Shown: positions 55,971 to 64,000 of the stretch, one piece after another
How positions within the stretch are numbered: position 1 is the stretch's first letter
Layout of the letters: each line of letters starts with the position of its first letter
Origin: Delphinapterus leucas
Lineage: Eukaryota > Chordata > Mammalia > Artiodactyla > Monodontidae
Reading direction: 5' to 3'
Length of the DNA stretch: 64,000 nt
Assembly (NCBI RefSeq): GCF_002288925.2
Contig: NW_022098004.1
Location: forward strand, 8,129,604-8,193,603
The notes under the pieces: model-generated
The model's input: the letters and a program-made list of their open reading frames with translations, nothing else
Database searches by the model: none
What the model was told of the DNA's origin: nothing
Program-made: the position numbers and the translations under genes

Positions 55971-56585
55971 AATAGGAGGGGGAAAGAAAAGCCTCTCCAG
56001 AGTTCCACCCCTTACCAGGGGCTTATCTTTATAAATTTTTTTACATTCAACTTTTTTTTTTAATCGAGTACATAATATGGCTATAAAACATAAGTTTAGG
56101 TAATGTGCTCAGCCTACTGGTTTATATATGTCTCTTCTCGGTTTCAGAATGTCCCCTTCTCCTCTTCCTAGTTTGACACTGGCTTCACTTCTCATTGAAA
56201 ATGTTGGCAACTTGGAAGCGAGGGTAAAAATGCAGGCTGAGTTCCTTCTTCCAAGTTCTGTTCGGCACTGAGTCCTTCCTGGAACCCTCAAAGCTTTTGA
56301 GGGGAGCTACGTTGCCAGCTGGTAGTTATTTCCAACAATGTTTGGCCAGAGAATCTCCTACGTAAAGGATTAAATGTAATCTTTTCATATCCAACGTATA
56401 AGAAAACAACATACTTTCTCTGTGATGGCAAGTACCTCTTGATAAACTAGGCTGGGGCCACGGTGGTGAAAATTTACCCGTGTTTCTAGTTCATGGGAAA
56501 ACATAGATAAAAGGAGAAGCTGAATGGAGTTTGAGCAGTGGATGGAAAAGAAGCTGAGCTGGTCAGGCTCTATTGGGGTGGGATG
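55971..56585. other. Unique DNA, no gene seen
   Basis: T-rich run near 56052. Nothing else recognised. Confidence 0.45.
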
Positions 56586-56589
56586 GGAG

Positions 56590-56680
56590 GGATAAATCAG
56601 AAGCAGGAACAGTGCCCAGACCTGTGCTTGACACATAATCCTTCACTATACAAATGTTTGCTGAATGAAAGTTAGTCATT
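56590..56680 (+). mobile_element. L2 3'-end relic
   Basis: 'cagtgcccagacctgtgctt', 'gacacataatccttcactat' and 'aaatgtttgctgaatgaaag' match the L2 terminus. Confidence 0.65.
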
Positions 56681-56747
56681 AGCGAAGGCAGGTTGATTCC
56701 CCTCCAACATAGTTCCCTCGCATTGGTTTCTCTCTTCTGTTTGTTTC

Positions 56748-56885
56748 TTCGTGCACTCATTCAATATGCTAATTGTTGAGTAATTGCTGTAGTAGGTGTT
56801 GGGGGCCATGGGAAACCCTGGAGATAGCGAATGAGCAAGAGGGCCATGTCCCCACCCTCCTGGACCTTCTAGTGTAGCGATAAAT
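56748..56885 (-). mobile_element. L2 relic, antisense
   Basis: 'gtgcactcattcaatatgct', 'tgagtaattgctgtagtagg' and 'catgtccccaccctcctgga' in antisense L2 order. Confidence 0.55.
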
Positions 56886-56897
56886 AGGGAAGAAAAT

Positions 56898-56907
56898 GTG
56901 CAATGAG
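56898..56907. repeat. Left target-site duplication of CHR-2
   Basis: gtgcaatgag, repeated exactly at 57121-57130. Confidence 0.9.
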
Positions 56908-57120
56908 GGGCTTCCCTGGTGGCGCAGTGGTTGAGGGTCCGCCTGCCGATGCAGGGGACGTGGGTTTGCGCCCCGATCCGGCAAGATCCTACGTGCCGCG
57001 GAGTGGCTGGGCCCGTGGGCCATGGCCACTGAGCCTGCGCGTCCGGAGCCTGTGCTCCGCAACGGGAGAGACCACAGCGGTGAGAGGCCCGCGTACCGCA
57101 AAAAAAAAAAAAAAAAAAAA
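56908..57120 (+). mobile_element. CHR-2 SINE
   Basis: Complete copy from 'gggcttccctggtggcgcag' to 'gcccgcgtaccgc' with an A run of 21 bases, flanked by an exact 10-bp target-site duplication. CpG-rich body largely intact. Confidence 0.97.
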
Positions 57121-57130
57121 GTGCAATGAG
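57121..57130. repeat. Right target-site duplication of CHR-2
   Basis: Exact copy of 56898-56907. Confidence 0.9.
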
Positions 57131-57137
57131 AAATGTC

Positions 57138-57362
57138 CTGGCATATATACACTACTATGTATAAAATAGATAACTAATGTGAACCTACTGTACAGCACAG
57201 GGAACTCTACTCAGTGCTCTGTGGTGACCTAAATGGGAAGGAAAGCTAAAAAAGAGGGGATATATGTATACGTATGGCTGATTCACTTTGCTGTACAGCA
57301 GAAACTAACATTGTAAAACGACTGTACTCCAATAAAAATTAATTAGAAAAAAAAAAGAAATA
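57138..57362 (+). mobile_element. L1 3'-end fragment, sense
   Basis: 'ggcatatatacactactatg', 'tatggctgattcactttgct', 'gcagaaactaacattgtaaa' and 'gactgtactccaataaaaat', then an A-rich tail. It is the reverse-strand counterpart of the 3' UTR seen at 4885 and 52879. Confidence 0.9.
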
Positions 57363-58139
57363 AGTGTTCCAGGTGGATTTGTAGGGGGCAGGTAGCGATG
57401 CTCTTGAGCACCAGCAAGTGCCTGACCCAGGTTGAAGGGGCTCAGTCCTTACCCAAACCATCAGAAAATGGCCTGTTCTTAGAGCATTGTCCTGGGATCA
57501 CACCCGAGGCCCAGCTTGGAGGCTGATGTGAAATGATCACATGGGAAAATTTGTATTGACTGAAATGATACTGTTGAAGAAGATTTTGAGTCTATCATAG
57601 TTTCTTTTTGGGTAGACCCACAGCAGAGATGTCTCTCTGGTCTCCATACCAGGAAATGCTGTACTTTTCCTAGTTTGGTGTATCTTCAGAGCAGTGCAAA
57701 CTTTGTCACTGAAGATATGGGTTTCCCTTGAGAGCTAGATAACTCTGGTCACACTTGCATCTCCCTTTTGGAAATCATGCAGGATCATAGAGTGAACTGT
57801 TTAGAAGTTAATATCACCCCGATCTTACTATTCCTCTACCCTTATTTTCTCATTTTACCCTATTCCTTTATTTATTTTATTTTGTGTTTTATCCATTTTT
57901 TAGAAACCATCTCCTGTCCACCAAGAAGGAAAACAAGGGAGGGAGGGCGGAAGTTTGGTTTCTGTTGAGAATAACTTCCAGGCTGGTCTAGGAACACATT
58001 TAGTGTCAGTGAAATCATTTGAGAAGATAAGCAACTTCCAATGGGACGATGTAATCAGAGTAGAGAGAAAGGAGAAATCGGGGGGTGGGGTGGAGCTTAA
58101 AAGTCAGGTTTGAACTGTAGCGGTGATTCAAAATAGTTA
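57363..58139. other. Unique DNA, no gene seen
   Basis: Nothing recognised. Confidence 0.5.
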
Positions 58140-58299
58140 AGTTAAAAAACAAAAAGGGAAACAAGAGCAAATCCTTCCAGTTTCTCCAAATCCTGAACAT
58201 CTGACACCCAGCCAGTGTCATTATTAGCTAAAGAGGTTTGTCCCCTGTTCAGTCTGATCAAAAATAAATTAGGAGGATGCTTGTAAACAGGGTGAGGGG

Positions 58300-58330
<31 letters not shown>

Positions 58331-58470
58331 TCTCTCTCACACCCCACAAGTAAGGATAATAATTACAGGCTTTTAATAAATGCTAATTTAGTGATAACAA
58401 CTTTACAGACAGTTGTTTATGCCAAGGTCTGACATTAGCTGATTTGGGATTTTAGCCATTGACTTAGAAG
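58140..58470. promoter_or_regulatory. Candidate conserved noncoding element with CA run
   Basis: Repeat-free apart from the CA run. It has 'gtcattattagctaaagagg', 'aaaataaattaggaggatgc', 'ggataataattacaggcttt', 'aatgctaatttagtgataac' and 'gacattagctgatttgggat'. Dense TAAT cores. Composition only. Confidence 0.35.
58305..58330. repeat. (CA)n microsatellite
   Basis: Thirteen uninterrupted CA units followed by a short CT run. Confidence 0.97.
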
Positions 58471-58974
58471 CCAGCTGGTGCGTTCACTCGACATCTCCTG
58501 CTTCCCCTCCCCACTGCTTCCTCCTCCCCCATTTCTGACCTGCTGCTTGCCTGCTTCGCATTGGCTTGACCCCGGCATAGCTCAGGGTAATCCCCGTGGT
58601 GGGACCTGGCATACATCGCTGCGCCTTGATGCCCAGTCTCTCTCACTATGCACCAGACCGAGTTTCTTCACTTGTCTATGGAGGGAATGTTGAATACGTA
58701 GCATGGGAATTCTGGTTGTTAGGGTCCAGGTTTTCCTTCCTCCTTTGCTTTCCCTCTGGTAGGTCTTGGCTCCAGATTTTTCCAGATCACAAGAGAGAGA
58801 AAGGTTTTTTCAACTCTGCACGGGCTGCGTTGGGAGTAGTAGGGAATAGAGAACTAAAATTCTAGCCAGTGATTCTAGCAGAAGCTTGAGCATGTGGAGC
58901 AAAGCTGCATACTAGGTTGCCCCTTGCTCCAACTAAGCCAGAACGGTCCTTGTATAGCTGTGTAGACACAGCGA
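58471..58974. other. Unique DNA, no gene seen
   Basis: Nothing recognised. Frames of 60-89 codons overlap and lack domains. Confidence 0.5.
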
Positions 58975-59210
58975 CATATTATCGAAAGCATGGGTTTTAG
59001 TTCAGTGGCTCTGTGTCCGAACTTGGGTCCCCCATTTGCTAAGTATGTGACGTGGAGCCCACTTCCACCTCCTGAGTTCAGTTTCCTCATTTGTAAAAGA
59101 GCAGGAATGTTAACTGCTTTATAATATTATTCTGAAGATCCAAAGTGATGGTGAATAGAATTCAAGTTCTATGGCAGTGCCTGCTATATGGTAGATCCAC
59201 AATTAATCAC
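58975..59210 (+). mobile_element. MIR fragment
   Basis: Sense MIR: 'gcatgggttttagttcagtg', 'cagtttcctcatttgtaaaa' and 'ggcagtgcctgctatatggt'. Confidence 0.7.
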
Positions 59211-59214
59211 AGCT

Positions 59215-59513
59215 AACATTTCTCTTGGACCATTATGTGCCAGGCACTGTGCTCAACAATTCGTGTGTAGTTTTTTTTATTATTATTATAATCTTCCCCT
59301 GAGAAAGCTCCAAGAGAAGTATTCTGAGGCCATAGTAGATACTTAATAAATTCTTGTTAAAGAAGGGCCAGTTCCATTTCATCCTCTAAAGAACCTCAGT
59401 TAAGTTTGTACCATAAGTATCCCCCATTTGTCAGATGGGGAAACTAAGGCACAAGCAGATTAACTAGTTTGTGCAAGGCTGTGCTCGGCTAACAAATGCC
59501 ACAGTGAGCATTT
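59215..59513 (-). mobile_element. MIR/L2 relics
   Basis: 'accattatgtgccaggcact' and 'cagatggggaaactaaggca' are antisense MIR landmarks. An L2-tail-like piece 'tagtagatacttaataaatt' lies between them. Confidence 0.55.
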
Positions 59514-59528
59514 AAATGCAGACGCTCC
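59514..59528. repeat. Left target-site duplication of L1
   Basis: aaatgcagacgctcc matches 59964-59978 (aaatgcaggcactcc) at 13 of 15. Confidence 0.75.
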
Positions 59529-59963
59529 CATTTGCAGCAACATGGATGGACCTAGAGATTATTGTACTAAGTGAGTCAGACAGAGAGAGACAGAGACCGT
59601 ATGATATCACATATGTGGAATCCAAAAAACTGAGACAAGTGAACCTATTTACGAAACAGAAGTAGGCTCACAGACATAGAAAACGAACTTACGGTTACTA
59701 AAGGGGAAAGGAGGAGAAGGATGAATTAGCAGTTTGGGATTAAAATATATGCATTACTATATATAAAATACACAGCAAGGTCCTACTGTGTAGCACAGGG
59801 AGCTATGCTCAATATTCTGTGATAACCTATAATGGGAAACACTCTAGAAAAGAATACGTGTGTGTGTGTGTGTGTGTGTGTAACTGAATCATTGCACACC
59901 TGAAACTAACACAACACCGCAAATCAACTTAAGTCCACTAACAATTAAAATAAATAAATAAAC
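59529..59963 (+). mobile_element. L1 3'-end fragment with internal GT run
   Basis: 'gcaacatggatggacctaga', 'atcacatatgtggaatccaa', 'gcacagggagctatgctcaa' and 'cacctgaaactaacacaaca', with an 'aaataaataaataaac' tail. A GT microsatellite (59858-59881) has grown in its 3' UTR. Flanked by a decayed 15-bp target-site duplication. Confidence 0.9.
59858..59881. repeat. (GT)n microsatellite
   Basis: About 12 GT units inside the L1 3' UTR. Confidence 0.97.
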
Positions 59964-59978
59964 AAATGCAGGCACTCC
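59964..59978. repeat. Right target-site duplication of L1
   Basis: Matches 59514-59528 at 13 of 15. Confidence 0.75.
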
Positions 59979-60519
59979 TAGAGCCTCTGGCCTTGCCCAC
60001 CGCACTCGACCAGCTCTGTAAATATTTTGAAGGTGGAGTAAGCAACTCCCATGGTCTTCTCCAGTCCTCCGCCCGGCTGTGCCCAATGCTAGTGTACACA
60101 CCAACCCTGGGGCACGTCCTGAGCGGGGCCGAGCCGGCAATAAGGCAGCGCCTGGATTTAGAGCCCGTGGGTGTGTGCCGGGGATGTAAAACAGCACATG
60201 CTACAGGAAGTCCCGGGAAGGACTCCTTTGACACCAAGGAAGCTGTGAGCCTCTTGGTGGGCCCCAGCTTGCCACATGCAAGTCGTCTGTGAGCGGGTGA
60301 TCTGGCCTCCATCCACAGCGTGTTCACGGAAGCTCCATGCCAAGGCTCAAGAAGGAAGGGGAAGCTCTCCCTAAGACTGTGGTCTCTCAGCCTGAATGGC
60401 TGGGTGGGAGGACGGGTGAGGGACGCTGGCGGAGGCAGCGGGCGAAGCAGAGGCAGGGAGAACTTAGAGCGGGCTGGGGTTTCTACTCCCCCCACTGCTG
60501 TTCTCTCCTTACCCTCGAG
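59979..60519. other. Unique GC-richer DNA, no gene seen
   Basis: Somewhat richer in G+C and CpG than its surroundings. The 185-codon minus frame (59938-60495) and the 180/177-codon plus frames starting here overlap one another and show no domain. Confidence 0.4.
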
Positions 60520-60860
60520 TCCTCAGCGACCTGCTCTGTTCTCCCCCTTCTTCCTCTCTTTCTTCGCTTCTCTCTCCATCTTTACTTCTTCCTTTCTTGC
60601 TCGTTCCTTTGTAACTTTCTATCTCGATCTTTGTCTCTTTCTCATCTTCATTTTCTTTCTCTCTTTAAAAATTATTTTCCTCTCTTTCTGTTTCTGCATC
60701 TCTCTTTCATTCCATCTGCATCTCTCTCTGTCCAGGTGTCCTTCCCCTCCACCCTTCTGTCTCCTTTCGATGTCTCTCTTTCTCTCTCCATCTCTGTGTC
60801 TCAGCTCATTTCTCTCCGTGTGTCTCCTTCTCCCCACCCCTCCTTCCCTCTTTTTCCCTT
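60520..60860. repeat. Polypyrimidine tract
   Basis: About 340 bp in which the plus strand is almost entirely C and T, built from degenerate TCTC, CTTTC and TCTCTG units. It produces long Ser/Leu/Phe frames on the plus strand and Arg/Glu/Lys frames on the minus strand. Confidence 0.93.
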
Positions 60861-61749
60861 GAAAATTTGAGATCTTTTCTCAGAGCCCTTGCAGTCCAGG
60901 GGAAGAGTTAGAGAAACCAACAGTTAACTGCCGGAGACTGAGACTCCCCTACTCCCCACTCCCGCCATGATGGTACAGAGTCCAGAAAGAGGCAGCTGTT
61001 TGGCCACCTGTCCTACCACTGATTTGTACCGGCGGAGAAATACTCTAAGGTTTTGGTTTTAGAGAGATGCCTCTGGCAGCTTTGATGGATAGATTGAGTG
61101 GAAGTGAGACTGAAGGCTGGGAGAGGAGTGGATGGGAGCAAACTGCGGACGTCTGGGGGGATCTTTTCTTGACTGAATGAAGCCACTGCTGGTATTTAAG
61201 GTCTAGGAAGGCATTGTTTGGATGTCACTCATGGAGAACTAAAAACATTTAGGACAGTGGTGGTCTGCCTTAGGGTTTAGAGCCAAGTTATACCTCAATT
61301 TTTCCATCACTTGTTGGCTGAACACAGGGCACAGTGACAAGCATCACTGTAGTCACCTCCCTCGAGCTCACAGTCTGGTCTGGCGCACTGAGGGAATTTC
61401 TCCAGTGCAGGAGCCATGGGAACAAGTAACACTCAGAGGCACAAGCTAAACGCGAAGAAGAGCTGAATGACGGCTTGAATTTGGGCTGCAGAAAAGAGAC
61501 TTTGGCTCAGCTCTGCATTGTTCTACTGCTTGGGGTGAATTGTGCCCCTCCAAGGGTTAGAATAATGATAATAGTAATAATAACCCCATATCAGAGAGCC
61601 CTGTGCAGGTGAAGAACCATCTTATACTTTTATATATTCCAGTCACATTAAATGTCCCTCACGAGGCAAAAAAGGGAAGTTACCATGGTTCAATTATGTC
61701 AAAATTATCTCCAAAAAAGGCAGGAAAAATAGCTATTTCTCGTGGACCT
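60861..61749. other. Unique DNA, no gene seen
   Basis: Nothing firmly recognised. A weak L2/MIR resemblance lies near 61540-61660. Confidence 0.45.
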
Positions 61750-61930
61750 GCTATGAGTCAAGTACCGAGCTAGGCACTTTATATTCGATGTCTAATTTAA
61801 CGCTATGTAGCTGGCACTTCTACACCGCCTGTCACGCAGCAGACATTTATCCAGTGCTGTTAAGAAGCTACTGTTAGTTATTATCCCCATTTTACAGACG
61901 AGGAACCTTAAGGAGTGTCATGAGAGAGGC
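61750..61930 (-). mobile_element. MIR fragment
   Basis: Antisense MIR: 'gctatgagtcaagtaccgag', 'ctaggcactttatattcgat', 'attatccccattttacagac' and 'gaggaaccttaagg'. Confidence 0.7.
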
Positions 61931-62615
61931 ACAGAAAGGAGTTGGGGACCTTTGGCGTGGGCTGTCTGTAGTGACTTCCACAGAGTTCAGTGTGGACAGA
62001 GGGGTTACAGAGAAGCAGGTGACCCAGGGTGATATCAGCAGTGATGTCATGTTGATAGCTTATACTTTTGATATCACATGATGAAAATGGCACTTTTCCC
62101 TGTGGTCGTCTTCCCCCAAACCCATAATCCCAGCATAATCATGAAAAAAAAAAAGTCAGAGAAATCACAACTGAGGGACATTCTATGAAGTGCCTGACCA
62201 GAAGTCCTCAAAACTGTCAAGGTCATTAAAAAAAGAAAAGTGTACGAAACTGCCACAGTCAAGAGAAGCCTAAGGAGACATGATGATTAAATATAACGAG
62301 GTGTCCTGATAGGATCCTGGAACACAAAAGGGACATTAGGTAAAAACTAAGGAAATCTGGGTAAAACAGGTACTGTATTTAATAATAATCTGCCAGTGTT
62401 GGATTATTAATTCTAACAAATGCATATCTATAGTTTGTATCTATGTCTATTGCTGGGTTTCTTATTAAAGTTTACTATTTATCCTCTGTATTCACTTTTA
62501 ATCTACATGTCAATGGGGCGAAGAAACTTTTATTCATCATGCTTCTAGCTACAACATTTAGTTTGGGCTACATAAAAAAATGTGTATTATTATTATTTTT
62601 TGGCCATTTAAAAAT
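61931..62615. other. Unique AT-rich DNA, no gene seen
   Basis: Nothing recognised apart from a short A run at about 62142. Confidence 0.45.
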
Positions 62616-62657
62616 CCTTTCTTTCTTTCTTTTTTTCTTTTTCTTTCTTTCTTTCCT

Positions 62658-62719
<62 letters not shown>

Positions 62720-62792
62720 TTCCTTCCTTCCTTCCTTCCTTTCTTCCTTTCTTCCTTCCTTTCTTCCTTCCTTCCTTCCTTTCTTCCTTCCT
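62616..62792. repeat. (TTTC)n / (TTCC)n array at SINE tail
   Basis: About 177 bp. Left part is mostly TTTC units, right part TTCC units mixed with TTTC. It sits where the A-rich tail of the antisense SINE at right should be, so it probably grew from that tail. Confidence 0.95.
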
Positions 62793-62901
62793 GCCATGCC
62801 ACGCAGCAAGCAGGCTCTTAGTTCCCCAACCAGGGATCAAACGGGTGCCCCCTGTAGTGGAAACGCAGAGTCCTAACCACTGGAATGCCAGGGAAGTCCC
62901 C
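62793..62901 (-). mobile_element. CHR-type SINE head, antisense
   Basis: Minus strand: 'gggacttccctggcattcca' head, then tRNA-like 'gtttgatccctggttgggga' and 'gctgcgtggcatggc'. Shorter than CHR-1 or CHR-2. The tail is replaced by the pyrimidine array. Confidence 0.85.
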
Positions 62902-62949
62902 CCTAAATGTGTATTATTTTGTTGAACTGAAGTGTTTGCTGAACAGAGA

Positions 62950-63200
62950 CCTCTTGCATCTGTAAAGCGCTACATTGCCATAAAGAATAGTTTTATCTAT
63001 TAAAATTCTGAACTTGCAAGAGAGGCTCATTTGCTAATGATAAAATAGTTCTCTTTACAGATGCCTAGTGATTCTTCTAGATTTGCCCAAACAGCTTATC
63101 AGCTGTCTCCTGCTTCCTCTTATTTTCTCTGGGTTCAAATGCATTGGGAGCCCAAATTCCTCACTCTGTTATTGCTGACAAATGAAACATCTGGCCAAGG
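62950..63200. promoter_or_regulatory. Candidate conserved noncoding element
   Basis: Repeat-free, with 'ctcatttgctaatgataaaa', 'cccaaacagcttatcagctg' and 'ttattgctgacaaatgaaac'. 'cagcttatcagctg' contains an E-box and a GATA core. Composition only. Confidence 0.3.
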
Positions 63201-64000
63201 CTATTACACAACCCACTGGGATTGACTGATTGGAAGAGGGTGAGAGATGAGACCCTCCTGCCCTGATACAGATGTGTCAGTGCCATTGTTCCCCAGCCAT
63301 GGTCCCATCAGACAAGGGTGATTCCCTTGAGACTGAAGCCCTCAACTTGGTTTCCTGTTTATGGCACCACAGCCAAACTCTGTTGGCTGATACCAGGGTA
63401 CTCTCTTAGCAACCAGACTGGACCAAGCTTTATGTTACTTAAGATGATGGTAGTAGACACAGCTGAGGAGAGGATCAAGAGTTGGTACCGAAACAAATAC
63501 CCATTGTCTATCCAGGGGTTCACCAAGAGGTGATGCAGGAAGTCAAGGCCAAGGATTCCAGTTACAGGTCAGGAAATGGAGTACATGTTGATTCAAGACC
63601 AAGTCTACAAACACAAAAATAGTATTTTCCCTTAGGTTCTTATTAGTTGCTGAATCTTATTGTGAGAAAGTTCACAGAGGGAAAAGGCAGAGGACTAGGG
63701 TGACGCCATCCCATGGAACAGGCGTCTCTTACTGCCTGGTGACACGGGAAGGGCAGCATTTCCACCATTGTTCACCTTCCCCTCTAAGCTGCCTGGTAGT
63801 TTCTTTTCTATGGTTCTTTCAGCACTAACCTGTCTGTTCCTTGAAAACATTAGCCATCCTTAAGGGTTCTTTAGAAAGGGAGTTAAATAGCATTTAGTAC
63901 TTTGTCCATTACCCTATTCTAATGAAATGTGTTCTTTGAAAGAATTATTTAAGTCTATGTAAATTGGTCAATGCGAGAAGATGTGGTGCTGGGGTGAGGG
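63201..64000. other. Unique DNA, no gene seen
   Basis: A 71-codon plus frame at 63318 has no domain. Nothing else recognised up to the window edge. Confidence 0.45.

Noticed and set aside
59938..60495. 185-codon minus-strand open frame
   Set aside because: Overlaps another minus frame and the plus frames, ends inside the L1 tail and shows no recognisable domain.
60320..60870. Two overlapping plus-strand open frames of 177-180 codons
   Set aside because: Both run through the polypyrimidine tract. The second halves are low-complexity Ser/Leu/Phe, and two frames open together indicate base composition, not coding.
62443..62925. 160-codon frame rich in Phe/Leu/Ser and minus-strand Lys/Glu/Arg frames
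   Set aside because: Products of the TTTC/TTCC array, open in several frames on both strands.

Overview
The window is nuclear DNA from a mammal, most likely a cetacean (whale or dolphin). The main evidence is four near-identical copies of the short tRNA-Glu-derived SINE that I recognise as CHR-2 (8365, 12759, 39089 and 56908). Longer or older relatives of the CHR-1 type lie at 3065, 15709, 23156 and 62616. Three 3'-end fragments of the cetartiodactyl L1 lineage are also clear. I recognised no BovB/Bov-tA elements (ruminant) and no PRE-1 (pig). A hippopotamid or other close relative cannot be excluded from the sequence alone.

I found no protein-coding gene, exon, tRNA, rRNA or other RNA gene that I can support. 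The longest open frames are all explained without a gene. One runs across a SINE (8021-8824). Others cross microsatellites or polypyrimidine DNA (42417-42884, 60320-60870, 62443-62925). One is L1 ORF2 debris (28064-28627). The rest are chance frames of 140 codons or fewer in unique DNA. The window reads as an intergenic or large-intron segment.

Layout: 0-1 kb is an old antisense L1. 1-7 kb is mostly unique DNA, holding a SINE with a regular internal 22-bp array (3.1 kb), an L2 fragment and an L1 tail. 7.2-8.6 kb is a repeat cluster (hAT MITE, L1 3' end, MER2-like, CHR-2). 9.5-11.4 kb holds old DNA-transposon and other relics. 11.6-12.2 kb is a repeat-free, homeodomain-site-rich block. 12.5-16 kb is L2, CHR-2, a 1.4-kb old L1 piece and a CHR-1. 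16-27 kb is unique DNA with scattered hAT, MIR, L2, LTR and old L1 pieces. 27.8-29.85 kb is a 5'-truncated L1 with target-site duplication. 30-51 kb is largely unique with MIR, L2 and hAT relics, microsatellites and several blocks that look like conserved noncoding elements (40.2, 46.1 and 51.3-51.85 kb). 52.3-54 kb holds a long hAT-like element and a second short L1 with a perfect target-site duplication. 54-64 kb is L2/MIR/hAT relics, a CHR-2 next to an L1 tail, a second L1 tail, a polypyrimidine tract and a SINE whose tail has grown into a TTTC/TTCC array.

The most promising functional content is the set of repeat-free, AT-rich blocks with clustered TAAT-core motifs at about 11.6-12.2, 22.0-22.9, 40.2-40.55, 46.05-46.55, 51.3-51.85, 55.6-55.97, 58.14-58.47 and 62.95-63.2 kb. 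Their spacing resembles a regulatory landscape of a developmental gene. This is inference from composition only, with no alignment. I found no evidence of a new multi-gene system. Repeat family names come from recognising consensus-like sequence by eye, and boundaries of old elements are approximate.
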